Source: an uncultured Mycoplasmatota bacterium (GTDB lineage Bacteria > Bacillota_I > Bacilli_A > RF39 > UBA660). From it: DNA of 64,000 nt. This document shows, piece by piece, positions 1 to 8,931 of the stretch. The stretch covers positions 42,728 through 106,727 of the forward strand of contig URQZ01000002.1 of NCBI GenBank assembly GCA_900550255.1, in the 5' to 3' direction. Made by a program: the position numbers and the translations under genes. Position 1 is the first letter of the stretch, and each line of letters begins with the position of its first letter. The notes under the pieces were generated by a model. That model had not been told where the DNA came from, did no database searches, and saw nothing but the letters and a program-made list of their open reading frames with translations.

Positions 1-307
1 AAATTAAGAGTAATATATATCCTATCATTATTGATATTATTAAATATTTATTTATATTTATTATTTTTTTTATTTTTATAAATCCAAATGTTTCTATTAT
101 TTCAATATTATAAATCGTTTTTATTTTTTCAATTTTATCTAAGTCTTTTTTATAAATTTTTATAATTGCCTCATTATATTTTTTGATCTTTATATCTAAA
201 ATTTCAATTTTTAATTTTATTATTTTTCTTATAAATCTTTCAATATTTTTTCCTGTTATTTTTATTTTAATAGAGCTTTTAAAACTATTTATAAATTGGT
301 CCTTCAT
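1..307 (-). CDS. yqfD: YqfD-family sporulation membrane protein, N-terminal part (cut by window edge)
   Basis: My own translation of the minus strand from the ATG at 307 gives about 102 open codons to the window edge. The product is Lys/Ile-rich, with the order expected of the YqfD family (PF06898): a small N-terminal alpha/beta segment (residues 10-80, including GKNIERFIRK and IETFGFIKI) followed by a hydrophobic stretch starting near residue 88. The start is fixed by an AGGTGA ribosome site that overlaps the TGA stop of yqfC, so the two are translationally coupled. In B. subtilis yqfC and yqfD are neighbours in the sigma-E regulon, and YqfD is a mother-cell protein needed for efficient sporulation. 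The adjacent YqfC is the strongest support; the C-terminal domains lie outside the window. Confidence 0.8.
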   Translation of the reverse strand, partial: MKDQFINSFKSSIKIKITGKNIERFIRKIIKLKIEILDIKIKKYNEAIIKIYKKDLDKIEKIKTIYNIEIIETFGFIKIKKIININKYLIISIMIGYILLLI

Positions 308-311
308 TTTA

Positions 312-551
312 TCACCTTAATTCTATATTTTTTATAGTTCCACTTATTAAAACTTCATCCATTAGTAATTTTGAAACAACTAAGTTGTTTCCATTAATTA
401 CAATGTTTCCCTTATCATGTCTAACTATTATTTTATTAGAATCAAAGTGACCTATTTCTGTATAATTAACAATATCAACTCGATTTTCCAAGATAGTTAT
501 TTTTAATTCACTTTCTAATATATAATCTCTAAATTTATGGACAATTCCCAT
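312..551 (-). CDS. yqfC: YqfC/YabP-family sporulation protein
   Basis: This 79-residue protein has the all-beta YabP/YqfC pattern (PF07873). A strand pair around VDIVNYTEIGHF is followed by the NIVINGNNLVVSKLLMDEV core and a closing LISGTIKNIEL strand. Length matches the family (about 80-95 aa). YqfC is a mother-cell sporulation protein whose exact molecular role is unsettled; YabP, its relative, is linked to the spore coat. The ATG has a good AGGTGAT site 6 bases upstream. The stop overlaps the ribosome site of yqfD, so this is a two-gene operon in the same order as in endospore formers. Confidence 0.88.
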   Translation of the reverse strand: MGIVHKFRDYILESELKITILENRVDIVNYTEIGHFDSNKIIVRHDKGNIVINGNNLVVSKLLMDEVLISGTIKNIELR

Positions 552-601
552 AATATCACCTATATAATAATATTAGAATTGTTTAATATTTATGTACAAA
601 G

Positions 602-626
602 AAAAAAAGTTCAAAAATTGAACTTT
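602..626 (-). terminator. Rho-independent terminator of the LCP gene
   Basis: A 9-bp stem, AAAGTTCAA pairing with TTGAACTTT around a 3-base loop, is followed on the minus strand by seven T. It lies just past the stop at 633 and separates the LCP gene from yqfC-yqfD. Confidence 0.85.
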
Positions 627-632
627 CTAAAT

Positions 633-2756
633 TTAAGGATTTATTGCATCTAAGATGCAATTTCCATTTCCATCATCCACATATCCATTTGTTGAATCGC
701 ATTTACATTTTCCACCAACTAAAACTTTATTTCCTGAACAAGTAATTTCCTCTTTTGTACATACACCATCTACTCTTTTATATCCACTCATACATATACA
801 ATTTCCATTTGCATCTGGATCTGCTTGTTCATATGATCCTGTACATTTTTTTTGTTCTTCTTGTTTTGTACATGTTCCATTTGTTTTTGTATAACCATTT
901 TTGCAAACACATGTCACTCCATCTGCTCCTAGTTCTTCATTTGTTCCACACGTTTTTTTAGTTTGTGTTGTTGTACTTTCTTCTTTCGAACATACACCAT
1001 TTACTTTTTTATATCCAGCTTTACAAACACATGTCACTCCATCTGCTCCTAATTCTTGATTAGTTCCACATTTAGTGCTTGATTTTTTTTCTGTTTTATC
1101 ATATTTTTGTAAGTTTCCTGTCAAATTTTTTCCAATTACTTCTTCTTCATATGGATTATCAATACTAAAGCTAAATTCTTTTACTATTTTAGGTTTTTTC
1201 TTACCTAAATTGATTTCCATTGCTTCTACTACAGCATCTAAGCTATCTTGTGATAAAACATAATTATATAGATTTAAACCAGAACCCGGATCATAGATAT
1301 GAGCATCACTACCGCTTAAATATAATCTTTGAATTCCAAGTAAATCTTCTACTTCTCCACCATTACTTTTTATAATAATATCTTTTCCAATATTATATAA
1401 TGATAAGATTTCATTAGTAGTCATATTTGTTTGCATACTATTACTAATAGTATCTAATAGCTCATAAACTGTATCTAAATTTCTAACTGTTTTAAGCTTA
1501 TTCATTAAAGCTCTAATAACTGTTTGTTGATTTTGACCTCTTATAAAGTCATTACTATTATAATTACTATATTTTGCTCCACAATATGAAGGCCACGGAT
1601 GGCGGTTACGAGAGAATGCTAATGCTTTTTCTCCGTCTAAAGTTTGCATTCCTTTATCAACATAGACAGTATTATTTCCCCATTCTCTATTACTATTTTG
1701 TTCACAGAAAGAATAAGGAACATCAACATCTACACCACCTAAAGTATCAACCATTTTTACAACACCTTTAAAGTTTATTTTTACAAAATAGTCAATATTT
1801 ATTCCTGTAAAGTTTTCAATTGTTTTCATCATACAATCTTCACCATACCAAGCAGCATGAGTAATTTTATTTTTCTTATGTCCCGCAAAACACATAATCG
1901 GTACATAAGAGTCTCTTGGTATACTCAACATTGTTGTATTTAAAGTTGTAGGATTAAAGGTAATTAAAATAAGGGAATCACCATTAAAGCTACTACTTGC
2001 AAGATTCTCATTTTCTGAATCCACACCCATAAGTAAAATTGTAAATGGTTTATTCAATGTACTACTTTTTTTGCTTTTTGAACTTTTCTTAACTTTTTTT
2101 TCTTTTGTATAAATTATTTTTGTATCTTCTTTTAAATTTTGAAGTTCTGCTTCTTCCATATTTTGAAACATAACTGTGTAGTTAGTTGGTAGGAAGGCAT
2201 ATTCAACTTCACCATCATATAATCCTTTTAAAAGTGAAATATAGCTTTCATATTCTAAAACTTTATTTTTCATCTTTTTATCTTTGATAATTTCTTTGGG
2301 AATTTGATAACCATCTATACTAGTATCATCTCCAAGCATTCCAACTTTACTACTTTTTGGAACTTTTGATATTTTATCAATTTTGTTACTTGTAAGTGTA
2401 ATTAAACTACTAGAATAAGTCGTTGAATCACTAGTCATATTTCCAATGATACCAACTGTTTTAACAATATAGAATGCTCCAAACGATAAAATTAAAGCAT
2501 ATATTATAGTTATAGGAATAAATAGTCCATACTTACTTTTACCTTTTTTAATTGATTTTCTATAACATATAACAAATATTATCCAAGCAATTCCTAGTAC
2601 AATTGCAAGTAATAATCTTACTTTATTTTCAATTCCGTTTAATAAAGATATTGCATATAATAAATAACCGGTTGCCACAGTATTTATTATAAAAGTTATT
2701 AAAATTATAAATGCTTTCAATTTATTTACTTTAAATAAGCGAAAAAAATCTTTCAT
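633..2756 (-). CDS. LytR-CpsA-Psr (LCP) family transferase with C-terminal EGF-like Cys-rich repeats
   Basis: LCP proteins move undecaprenyl-linked glycopolymers (teichoic acids, capsule) onto peptidoglycan at the outer membrane face. This 707-residue protein has three N-terminal membrane segments (about 13-36, 46-65, 77-105) and then an extracytoplasmic linker. The LCP domain runs from about residue 238 (ILLMGVDSENEN), with the conserved SIPRDSYVPI, the KITHAAWYGE stretch and a SRNRH motif whose arginines bind pyrophosphate. The tail (about 590-707) is unusual: four Cys-rich modules of the type CGTNEELGADGVTC-VCKNGY-NGTC, spaced like EGF-like repeats with Thr/Lys linkers. Two modules are near-identical at DNA level. 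The start has AGGAGG 7 bases upstream. It stands alone, far from the capsule operon that carries its own LCP gene, so it may serve a different polymer. Confidence 0.9.
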   Translation of the reverse strand: MKDFFRLFKVNKLKAFIILITFIINTVATGYLLYAISLLNGIENKVRLLLAIVLGIAWIIFVICYRKSIKKGKSKYGLFIPITIIYALILSFGAFYIVKTVGIIGNMTSDSTTYSSSLITLTSNKIDKISKVPKSSKVGMLGDDTSIDGYQIPKEIIKDKKMKNKVLEYESYISLLKGLYDGEVEYAFLPTNYTVMFQNMEEAELQNLKEDTKIIYTKEKKVKKSSKSKKSSTLNKPFTILLMGVDSENENLASSSFNGDSLILITFNPTTLNTTMLSIPRDSYVPIMCFAGHKKNKITHAAWYGEDCMMKTIENFTGINIDYFVKINFKGVVKMVDTLGGVDVDVPYSFCEQNSNREWGNNTVYVDKGMQTLDGEKALAFSRNRHPWPSYCGAKYSNYNSNDFIRGQNQQTVIRALMNKLKTVRNLDTVYELLDTISNSMQTNMTTNEILSLYNIGKDIIIKSNGGEVEDLLGIQRLYLSGSDAHIYDPGSGLNLYNYVLSQDSLDAVVEAMEINLGKKKPKIVKEFSFSIDNPYEEEVIGKNLTGNLQKYDKTEKKSSTKCGTNQELGADGVTCVCKAGYKKVNGVCSKEESTTTQTKKTCGTNEELGADGVTCVCKNGYTKTNGTCTKQEEQKKCTGSYEQADPDANGNCICMSGYKRVDGVCTKEEITCSGNKVLVGGKCKCDSTNGYVDDGNGNCILDAINP
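901..1070 (-). repeat. Tandem 120-bp repeat inside the LCP gene
   Basis: Positions 901-950 and 1021-1070 are almost identical (a handful of differences), exactly 120 bp or 40 codons apart in the same frame. They encode neighbouring Cys-rich modules, which suggests recent in-frame duplication of a module. Confidence 0.85.
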
Positions 2757-2912
2757 GAATTACCTCCTAGTTTAACTTTAAACATTATACATCTTTTTAG
2801 ATAATTACACAAGTTGAATTTGATAATTTTGAAAAACCATATAATTAAAATATAAAAATCGACTTATTTTATAATATATAATCAACATTTAAAAAAAATA
2901 GAATAAAATATA

Positions 2913-2941
2913 TTGTAAAAAAAAACTTTTTTTGATATAAT
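2913..2941 (+). promoter_or_regulatory. Sigma-A-type promoter of tRNA-Cys
   Basis: TTGTAA at 2913-2918 and TATAAT at 2936-2941 are 17 bases apart. The tRNA begins 16 bases after the -10 box. The spacer is almost pure A then T, which may add curvature. Confidence 0.7.
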
Positions 2942-2956
2942 TAATTTACTTGATTT

Positions 2957-3030
2957 GGGTCTATAGCCAAGTGGTAAGGCGTGGGACTGCAACTCCCTGA
3001 TCGTTGGTTCAAATCCGACTAGGCCCTCCA
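2957..3030 (+). tRNA. tRNA-Cys (GCA)
   Basis: The 74-nt cloverleaf has acceptor arms GGGTCTA and TAGGCCC with one G-T pair, and a D arm with AGCCAAGTGGTAAGGC. The anticodon loop CTGCAAC carries GCA. The T arm is GTTGG-TTCAAAT-CCGAC and the CCA is encoded. The anticodon stem has a T-T mismatch at its outer pair. It is a single-gene unit with its own promoter and terminator. Confidence 0.95.
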
Positions 3031-3041
3031 GATTGATACCA

Positions 3042-3070
3042 AACTCGAACTTTTATAGTTCGAGTTTTAT
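3042..3070 (+). terminator. Rho-independent terminator after tRNA-Cys
   Basis: A 9-bp stem AACTCGAAC / GTTCGAGTT with a 7-base loop runs into TTTTAT, 12 bases after the tRNA. Confidence 0.8.
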
Positions 3071-3188
3071 AATACAAAAATTTGTGATAAAATAAATATA
3101 TAAAGTTGAATTCAATTATCAACTTATAAACACACTTGTAATTTGTCGCATAAAATTACATATTCAAATAAATAGGATGGTAATATAT

Positions 3189-4004
3189 ATGAAAGAACAA
3201 CAAGTAAAAAAATTTATAGAACAAGTAAAATTAGAATTAACGTATAAGAAATTTCTGAAAAGCAATATTATTTATCAACTAATAAATATTTTTAATACTA
3301 CTAATGTTGCCTTTGAAAAACAGAATTACTCTAATGAAATAGAAAATCCTTTAGAAATGGCTCTTGAGTTTTATAAAGAATATAATATGGAATACTACAA
3401 CACTATTATAGATAATATTCAAAATAAAAGAATTATCATTAACAAAAATATTGGTAAATCTTTTACTGATACAAAAAATAATACAACAAATATTAGCTTA
3501 TGCGGAAATGATGGCGATCTTTTTAATATAGTTCATGAATTAGCTCATTTTATTGATAGGAATAGCATACCTCAAATTATTCCTGATGAGTATTGGTTTT
3601 TATCTGAAACTTTTGCGTTTTATATTGAAAAAAGATTAGAACATTGGCTATTAAATAAAGATTACAAAGATTTAATTTATACTAGAAGAAATAATAGAAT
3701 GTTTTTTGAAAATAAAATGTTAGAAGCCATTGAAAATGAATTGTATTATGAAAATTTATATAAACAAAAAGGAATAATCGTAGAAAGTGATATTGATATT
3801 AAAAAAATAAAGTCTATAATAAAGTATGATGTTCCTTATAATATTGTAAATTATTTGTTACAATATCCATTGGCAAATATTCTTTCTAGTTGTTTAATTA
3901 ATAATTACATAATACAAAATGATAATCAACTAGTTGAAAAATGTATCAATATGGATTTATATAAAATTTTAGAAGATTATTCGTTGGGTAAAAAAACTTT
4001 ATAA
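3189..4004 (+). CDS. Small HExxH zinc-peptidase-like protein, distantly M3-like
   Basis: This 271-residue soluble protein has no signal peptide. It carries VHELAHFID (His116, Glu117, His120) and a downstream Glu140 in SETFAF. HExxH plus a Glu about 20-25 residues later is the gluzincin zinc site, and the SETFAFYIE context resembles the GETAS helix of M3 peptidases. The rest is helical and Lys/Asn-rich, far shorter than a complete M3 enzyme (550-600 aa). I do not recognise a named family. An upstream in-frame ATG at 3177 is less likely because AGGATGG (3174-3180) sits 8 bases before the ATG at 3189 and would overlap the earlier start. It converges on the PepF-type gene, so it may be a reduced or diverged relative. 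Metallopeptidase activity is inferred. Confidence 0.6.
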   Translation: MKEQQVKKFIEQVKLELTYKKFLKSNIIYQLINIFNTTNVAFEKQNYSNEIENPLEMALEFYKEYNMEYYNTIIDNIQNKRIIINKNIGKSFTDTKNNTTNISLCGNDGDLFNIVHELAHFIDRNSIPQIIPDEYWFLSETFAFYIEKRLEHWLLNKDYKDLIYTRRNNRMFFENKMLEAIENELYYENLYKQKGIIVESDIDIKKIKSIIKYDVPYNIVNYLLQYPLANILSSCLINNYIIQNDNQLVEKCINMDLYKILEDYSLGKKTL

Positions 4005-4186
4005 TTATTTATAAAAAAAAGTTGTTATACTTCTTCCATTAGTGCTCCATTAAGAAATCAACTTACAAACTTAATTGTTTTTAAGTTTTTATTTTATAAA
4101 AAAAGAGAAAAAATAATTAAAATTAGTTATTTTATTAACTAACTCAAAAACTTTTCAACTTTATTTACTCTTCTAATAAAAAATTA

Positions 4187-4207
4187 AAACTAACAAACTG
4201 TTAGTTT
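4187..4207 (-). terminator. Terminator of the PepF-type gene
   Basis: A 9-bp stem AAACTAACA / TGTTAGTTT with a 3-base loop is followed on the minus strand by a T-rich run (TTTTAATTTTTT). Confidence 0.7.
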
Positions 4208-4215
4208 CAACTATT

Positions 4216-4257
4216 GACAAACAAGTTTATAAATAGCTTGTTTGTCTTTTATTTTTT
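4216..4257 (+). terminator. Terminator for plus-strand transcription from the HExxH gene
   Basis: A 10-bp stem GACAAACAAG / CTTGTTTGTC is followed by TTTTATTTTTT. It lies 210 bases after the HExxH gene and overlaps the last codons of the convergent PepF-type gene. The stretch 4005-4215 between them holds no gene I can support. Confidence 0.7.
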
Positions 4258-5997
4258 CAAAATCAAATTTTTTTCTAATTCTTCAACATCTTTTTTCAAA
4301 ATATTAAATCCTTCATTAATTATGTCAGAATTTGTTAAATCAATATTTAACATTTTTAATAAATCTAATGAATACATACATGATCCTGATGCTAGAAATT
4401 CCATATATTGTTCTTTTGATAAAGTTTTTTCATCAATCAATGAATTAACTACAACACTTGCCATAATTAATCCAGTTGCATACTTATATGGATAATAGCT
4501 CCATCTATATAGATGTCCTAATCTTGACCATTCATAACTTGCTTCTTCATCATATGTAATATTTTCTCCATAATATTTTTTAATTAATTTAAAATACTTT
4601 TCAGATAATATTTTTTTTGTTAAATCATTTTCTTTTCTAAAACTATATAACTCATTTTCATATTCAGTATACATTGTCTGTTTAAATACTGAAGTAAAAT
4701 AATTTTCTATTTCTTTACTCAAATAAAATAATTTTTCTTTTGTATTTTTAGCATTTTTATACAAATATCTATTTAATAATATTTCATTAACTATAGATGC
4801 AGTTTCTCCAACAAAAATAGTGCTGTCTTCATATATAAATGGAAGATTCTTTTTAGATAAAGAATAGTTTATTATATGTCCTAACTCATGAATCATATTT
4901 TTTAAATCATTATAGGAACCTCTAAAATTCATAAATGAATATGTATTCCAAGAAAAAGTAATTGATTGATGTTTATGATCATCTGGTTCTGCATCAAAAT
5001 GACCATTAAGTAAATATTCAACATTTTCCAAATATTCTTCTCCCAATGGAGATAAAGCATTTTTAATAATTTCAACAGCCTCTTCCATAGAATACTTAAG
5101 TTTTAAATTATTATCAAGTGGAACACCAAAATCATACAAATGTGGATCATCTATTTTTAAAATTTCTGCTTTTAAACTCAAATACTTTTGTATTAGTGGT
5201 AAATTATTATTTACAGATTGTATTAAACTTTTTAAAATATTAGGATTTATATTTTCATTAGATAAAACTTTATCTAAAACAGTATCATAATTTTCTAATT
5301 CGGAATTTTCTATTCTATATCCATATATATTATTTAGTAAATCAGCAAACTCATCATTTTTAACATTAAAACAATTATCTACACTTAGGTAAGTCTTTTT
5401 TCTTGTTTCTCTATCTCTTGATGAAATATATTTAGCAAAATTAGAAGAATTTATTTCAATTGTTTCATCATTAACTTCAATTTGGCCATAATCTATATCT
5501 CTAAGTAGTTTATTATATTTGTTTATATATTCACTAATTTTATTATTATTATCCCTAATTACATTGTTAATTTCTTCTTTTTGAATGTGTTCTTGCAATC
5601 TAAATAAATTATTAATATGTTGTTTATATATTTGTAAATCAGTATTTTCTTCAAGTAATCTAAAAATTTTGTTTTTACCACAAGTTAAGATTTTATTTTC
5701 AATAAACTTTAATTTTGAATTTACTTCATTTGAAAATTTCTCAGCATCATCTTTAAGTTTAATACATTCTTCTGACTTAATATTTTTATAATACATTAAA
5801 GATCCATAAACTAAAATATTATTAGCTAATTCTTTTATATGCCATTCACTATTTAATAGAAATAATAAATCATTTGCATCATTTATATCAACATTACTAT
5901 TCATTACTTCGTATAAAAGTTTTTTAACATAGTTTATTTCATTATAAAATTCTTCGTTATTTTTATATAATTCTCTTAAATTCCATTTCAAATTCAT
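4249..5997 (-). CDS. pepF: Oligoendopeptidase F-type M3 metallopeptidase
   Basis: PepF-type enzymes are cytoplasmic zinc peptidases that trim short peptides. This 582-residue protein has the normal length and order: a long helical N-terminal half, then the catalytic domain with IHELGHIINYS (His370, Glu371, His374) and the third zinc ligand Glu398 in VGETAS. It also has the conserved FRGSYNDLKNMIHELGH lead-in. No signal peptide is visible. The start has GGGGAAA upstream. It is a monocistronic minus-strand gene facing the small HExxH gene. Confidence 0.92.
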   Translation of the reverse strand: MNLKWNLRELYKNNEEFYNEINYVKKLLYEVMNSNVDINDANDLLFLLNSEWHIKELANNILVYGSLMYYKNIKSEECIKLKDDAEKFSNEVNSKLKFIENKILTCGKNKIFRLLEENTDLQIYKQHINNLFRLQEHIQKEEINNVIRDNNNKISEYINKYNKLLRDIDYGQIEVNDETIEINSSNFAKYISSRDRETRKKTYLSVDNCFNVKNDEFADLLNNIYGYRIENSELENYDTVLDKVLSNENINPNILKSLIQSVNNNLPLIQKYLSLKAEILKIDDPHLYDFGVPLDNNLKLKYSMEEAVEIIKNALSPLGEEYLENVEYLLNGHFDAEPDDHKHQSITFSWNTYSFMNFRGSYNDLKNMIHELGHIINYSLSKKNLPFIYEDSTIFVGETASIVNEILLNRYLYKNAKNTKEKLFYLSKEIENYFTSVFKQTMYTEYENELYSFRKENDLTKKILSEKYFKLIKKYYGENITYDEEASYEWSRLGHLYRWSYYPYKYATGLIMASVVVNSLIDEKTLSKEQYMEFLASGSCMYSLDLLKMLNIDLTNSDIINEGFNILKKDVEELEKNLILKK

Positions 5998-6092
5998 ATA
6001 ATTTCCCCTAACTAATGTTTATTATAGCACATCATAATTTTTTTGTCATGACAAAACTTTTAATTATAAAACATTCAAAAAACAACCTACTA

Positions 6093-6971
6093 TTATAAAA
6101 TTTCCTTTAATATTCCTTGACCCAAATAAAACTTGCTACTATTCAATAATTGTAATTTTATTTTTCTTTGTAATGAAGTATCTTCTTTTAACCCATCATA
6201 ATTATCACACTTATCAACACCATACACAAAATTTAAAATATCATTAATACAATCTTCTCCATTTTCAATATTAAACAAATCATGAAATTTCGCAATATTA
6301 GACTCTTTCTCTAAGAGATCATAAATCTGATTACTAAGTATCCAAGAATTACAAACACACTTAAAATCATTTATATTATATACTAATGGTATGATTTTTT
6401 TTGATGTTTCTAGAGATTTCATTACTTCTTTAAAATCTAGTTTAAATCCTTTTGGAATATGAATTTTAATGGTATCTTTATCATATATTTCATATTGTAA
6501 TCTTCCTAACTCAAGTATTTTTCCCCTTATAAAATAAATAGCCCATAACATTTGGGATATTCTTATTTGTTTATATTCCCTATTTACTAAATCACTTTCA
6601 AAACACTCCCTGACCCTTTTTTTATGAATCTCTACTTGAGTATCATCTAATTTCATTTTTTTCATATTATCATCGTGAATTTTAAAACCCAATAAAATCA
6701 TTATATTAGTACAAAATTGATCAATATTATTAATAAACAATTTATTAATATCTTTTATCTCCCATAATTTTCTTATTGTTTCAAAATCATTGCAATATAA
6801 ATTCTTATATACTCTATAAAAAGCTTCCTTATAACATTCATTATTATTAATTGTATAAATACATTTATAACATCTATCCTTATATTTACTATCTATATTA
6901 TAAAAATCAAAAGCTTCATCAATCTCCTGTTTATTTAATTCTTCTTCTTTGGATTTTGTTATCCTACTCAT
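6093..6971 (-). CDS. Acyltransferase-like protein with GNAT-like C-terminal domain
   Basis: This 292-residue soluble protein matches, by pattern, the Firmicutes acyltransferase-domain-containing family with NAT_N and GNAT-like C-terminal domains (PF18082/PF18164 type). The hallmarks are ELGRLQYEIY, then KIHIPKGFKLDF, and FKCVCNSWILSNQIYDLLEKESNI, the family's C-x-SWLL-xPxL-xxLL-xxxSNI segment. The substrate is unknown. It overlaps the upstream MFS gene by 8 bases (start and stop share ATGAGTAG), so it is the last gene of a HAD-MFS-acyltransferase operon. The N-terminal 120 residues are Cys-rich for this genome. Confidence 0.7.
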   Translation of the reverse strand: MSRITKSKEEELNKQEIDEAFDFYNIDSKYKDRCYKCIYTINNNECYKEAFYRVYKNLYCNDFETIRKLWEIKDINKLFINNIDQFCTNIMILLGFKIHDDNMKKMKLDDTQVEIHKKRVRECFESDLVNREYKQIRISQMLWAIYFIRGKILELGRLQYEIYDKDTIKIHIPKGFKLDFKEVMKSLETSKKIIPLVYNINDFKCVCNSWILSNQIYDLLEKESNIAKFHDLFNIENGEDCINDILNFVYGVDKCDNYDGLKEDTSLQRKIKLQLLNSSKFYLGQGILKEIL

Positions 6972-8157
6972 TAATAAGTTCCTCTTTCTTTCTTAAATTT
7001 ATTAAATAATAAGCAATTCCTAGTTGAAATATCATAAATATAGCTGATAAACCAAACATATATCTAAGACCAATCTCATACATCATTCCACATAAGAACA
7101 CACCAATCGACTCTCCTAAGAATCTTACTATATGACATATATTTGAAAAACTTAATTGATATTTATTATCTAGTCTATTTATATAAACGCCATCGCAAAT
7201 ATTTTCATATGAAGTAGATATAAAAATTGACCAAGATATTGCTATTATTGTAATAATTAAATTATTAGAAATGAAAGCCAAAATATATCCTATAAATCTT
7301 ATACCAAACTTTATTGTTATCGTCAGATAATCATTTTTAGGCGTTAAATATTTTAAAGCAACAATACCAAATATATCTGCCAATAATCCTATAATCAATA
7401 AATAATTTGTCGCTACATTATCACTATAGCCAAAATAATTAGTTAAAACTAACATTTTTAACCCCAAAGCCGTAGACATAGCAATAGTACCAATCAACAC
7501 ATATATTAAATATAAATATATAATTTTACTTTTTAATATAATTTTAAAACAAGAATTTTTATTTTCATTTTTTTCATCTTTTGTATCTAATTTTATAGTC
7601 GTTATTACAAAAATAGAAATTAATAAAAATATATTTGAAATTATTAAGCAAACGTTATAATCAATTAAAATTCCAGAAATGGTTTTTCCTATAAAAACCC
7701 CTCCAAATAATATTCCTATATCTCTAAACAAATACTCTGTTAATCTTCTTTTACTATACAAAGTACCACTTTTATTAAGAATTGTTATTAATGGATACAC
7801 ACTTGTTATAGTTATATATTCTGTAACAATATCAATTATTATTAAGATATTAATAACGGATAATAAATTTGACTTATTAAAAATATATAAAAATAACATA
7901 TTAATAAACTTTAAAACAAGGACAACTACTAATGTATTTTTTAATTTATTTAATTTTACATACTTTCCAATAAAGGCTATGGCAATTACACTTATTAAAG
8001 TTCCTAAACTTATAATATTACTAATATTTGAAACAGAAAATGAATTATCCTCTAACCATAGTTGTCTAAAATTATTCCAAAGTCCAATAGAAATACTAAA
8101 AAAGGCTAGCATTAATAATATTTTATTTTCATTTTTATTTAAAACTTTTTTAACCAC
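6964..8157 (-). CDS. MFS-type transporter
   Basis: This 397-residue, strongly hydrophobic protein has about 12 predicted membrane segments and a polar central loop near residues 190-205 (KLDTKDEKNENKN), the usual 6+6 MFS layout. Its SIGLWNNFRQLWLEDN opening is typical of drug/solute exporters of this superfamily, but no substrate signature is visible. It begins with GTG behind an AGAGGAG site inside the end of the HAD gene. Position between a nucleotidase and an acyltransferase suggests that the three act on one small molecule, by export or self-protection; this is inference. Confidence 0.75.
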   Translation of the reverse strand: MVKKVLNKNENKILLMLAFFSISIGLWNNFRQLWLEDNSFSVSNISNIISLGTLISVIAIAFIGKYVKLNKLKNTLVVVLVLKFINMLFLYIFNKSNLLSVINILIIIDIVTEYITITSVYPLITILNKSGTLYSKRRLTEYLFRDIGILFGGVFIGKTISGILIDYNVCLIISNIFLLISIFVITTIKLDTKDEKNENKNSCFKIILKSKIIYLYLIYVLIGTIAMSTALGLKMLVLTNYFGYSDNVATNYLLIIGLLADIFGIVALKYLTPKNDYLTITIKFGIRFIGYILAFISNNLIITIIAISWSIFISTSYENICDGVYINRLDNKYQLSFSNICHIVRFLGESIGVFLCGMMYEIGLRYMFGLSAIFMIFQLGIAYYLINLRKKEELINE

Positions 8158-8162
8158 TACTT

Positions 8163-8828
8163 CTATTCTCCTCTATCTACTTTTTTTACAAAAAAATCAT
8201 CATCTGCATAATGCATTTTTATATGTGATTTTTCAACTTGTTTAAAATTATTTTTTATATACTTATATATTTCTTTCCAATTACTAAGTGAAGTAATATT
8301 TTTAATTTCATTATTACCAATCAAAATTGTTTCAATACCACAATTAGATACATTTGAACAATTACTTATACTATCATCAATTAATAAATCGATATTATTT
8401 TCTAAGCACGCTTTTCTTTTATCCCTAGCATTAACAATTAATTTATCAAAATATATAGAATTTTTATTTAACCAAACTTCACTTTGATGATATGGATCTT
8501 TATGAAATTCAGAATCCCTTGCAGTTACAATATATATTTCATGACCATCTTCATGTAATTTTTTTATAACATCCACACAATCTTCTCTTGGTAGTGCATT
8601 ATCAGTTATTTCTTCTTGAATTACTCCTAAAAAATATTTTAATTCATCATCATTAAAATTAAACAATTTTTGATAAATATTTCCATTATTATATATATCA
8701 ACTATTTGATGATTTTTCATATTCTTTGGAAGATCTTTTTTTAAACTTATCGCATAATTTCTTGCAGCCTTTGTCAATTTGTCTTTTATATTTGTTAAAG
8801 TATCATCTATATCTATTCCTATTCTCAT
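8163..8828 (-). CDS. HAD-superfamily 5'-nucleotidase-like phosphatase (NT5C type)
   Basis: This 221-residue protein belongs to the HAD family that includes 5'(3')-deoxyribonucleotidases (PF06941). Motif I is IDIDDTLTN, with the nucleophile Asp6 and Asp8. Motif II is IYIVTARDSE, motif III the Lys of ARDKRKACLENN, and motif IV LLIDDSISN. It probably dephosphorylates a nucleotide or related phosphate ester in the cytoplasm. The start has GGAGTGAG upstream. It is the first gene of the operon with the MFS and acyltransferase genes, five bases before the MFS start. Confidence 0.82.
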   Translation of the reverse strand: MRIGIDIDDTLTNIKDKLTKAARNYAISLKKDLPKNMKNHQIVDIYNNGNIYQKLFNFNDDELKYFLGVIQEEITDNALPREDCVDVIKKLHEDGHEIYIVTARDSEFHKDPYHQSEVWLNKNSIYFDKLIVNARDKRKACLENNIDLLIDDSISNCSNVSNCGIETILIGNNEIKNITSLSNWKEIYKYIKNNFKQVEKSHIKMHYADDDFFVKKVDRGE

Positions 8829-8931
8829 CTAAACTCACTCCAGATATATTATACTATAAACCAAATCGAATTTTCTAGTTTTACTATATATTTAAACATT
8901 TGCTTTACAAACTTAAACTATTAAAATATAA

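Noticed and set aside
6044..6059. Perfect palindrome TTTTGTCATGACAAAA before the PepF-type gene
   Set aside because: It has no loop to act as a terminator; it could be an operator for pepF, but there is only one copy and no supporting promoter position.
7679..8245. 188-codon open frame on the plus strand opposite the MFS gene
   Set aside because: It is antisense to hydrophobic coding sequence, has no ribosome site and gives a low-complexity Ile/Leu/Asn product; it is a shadow of the MFS gene.
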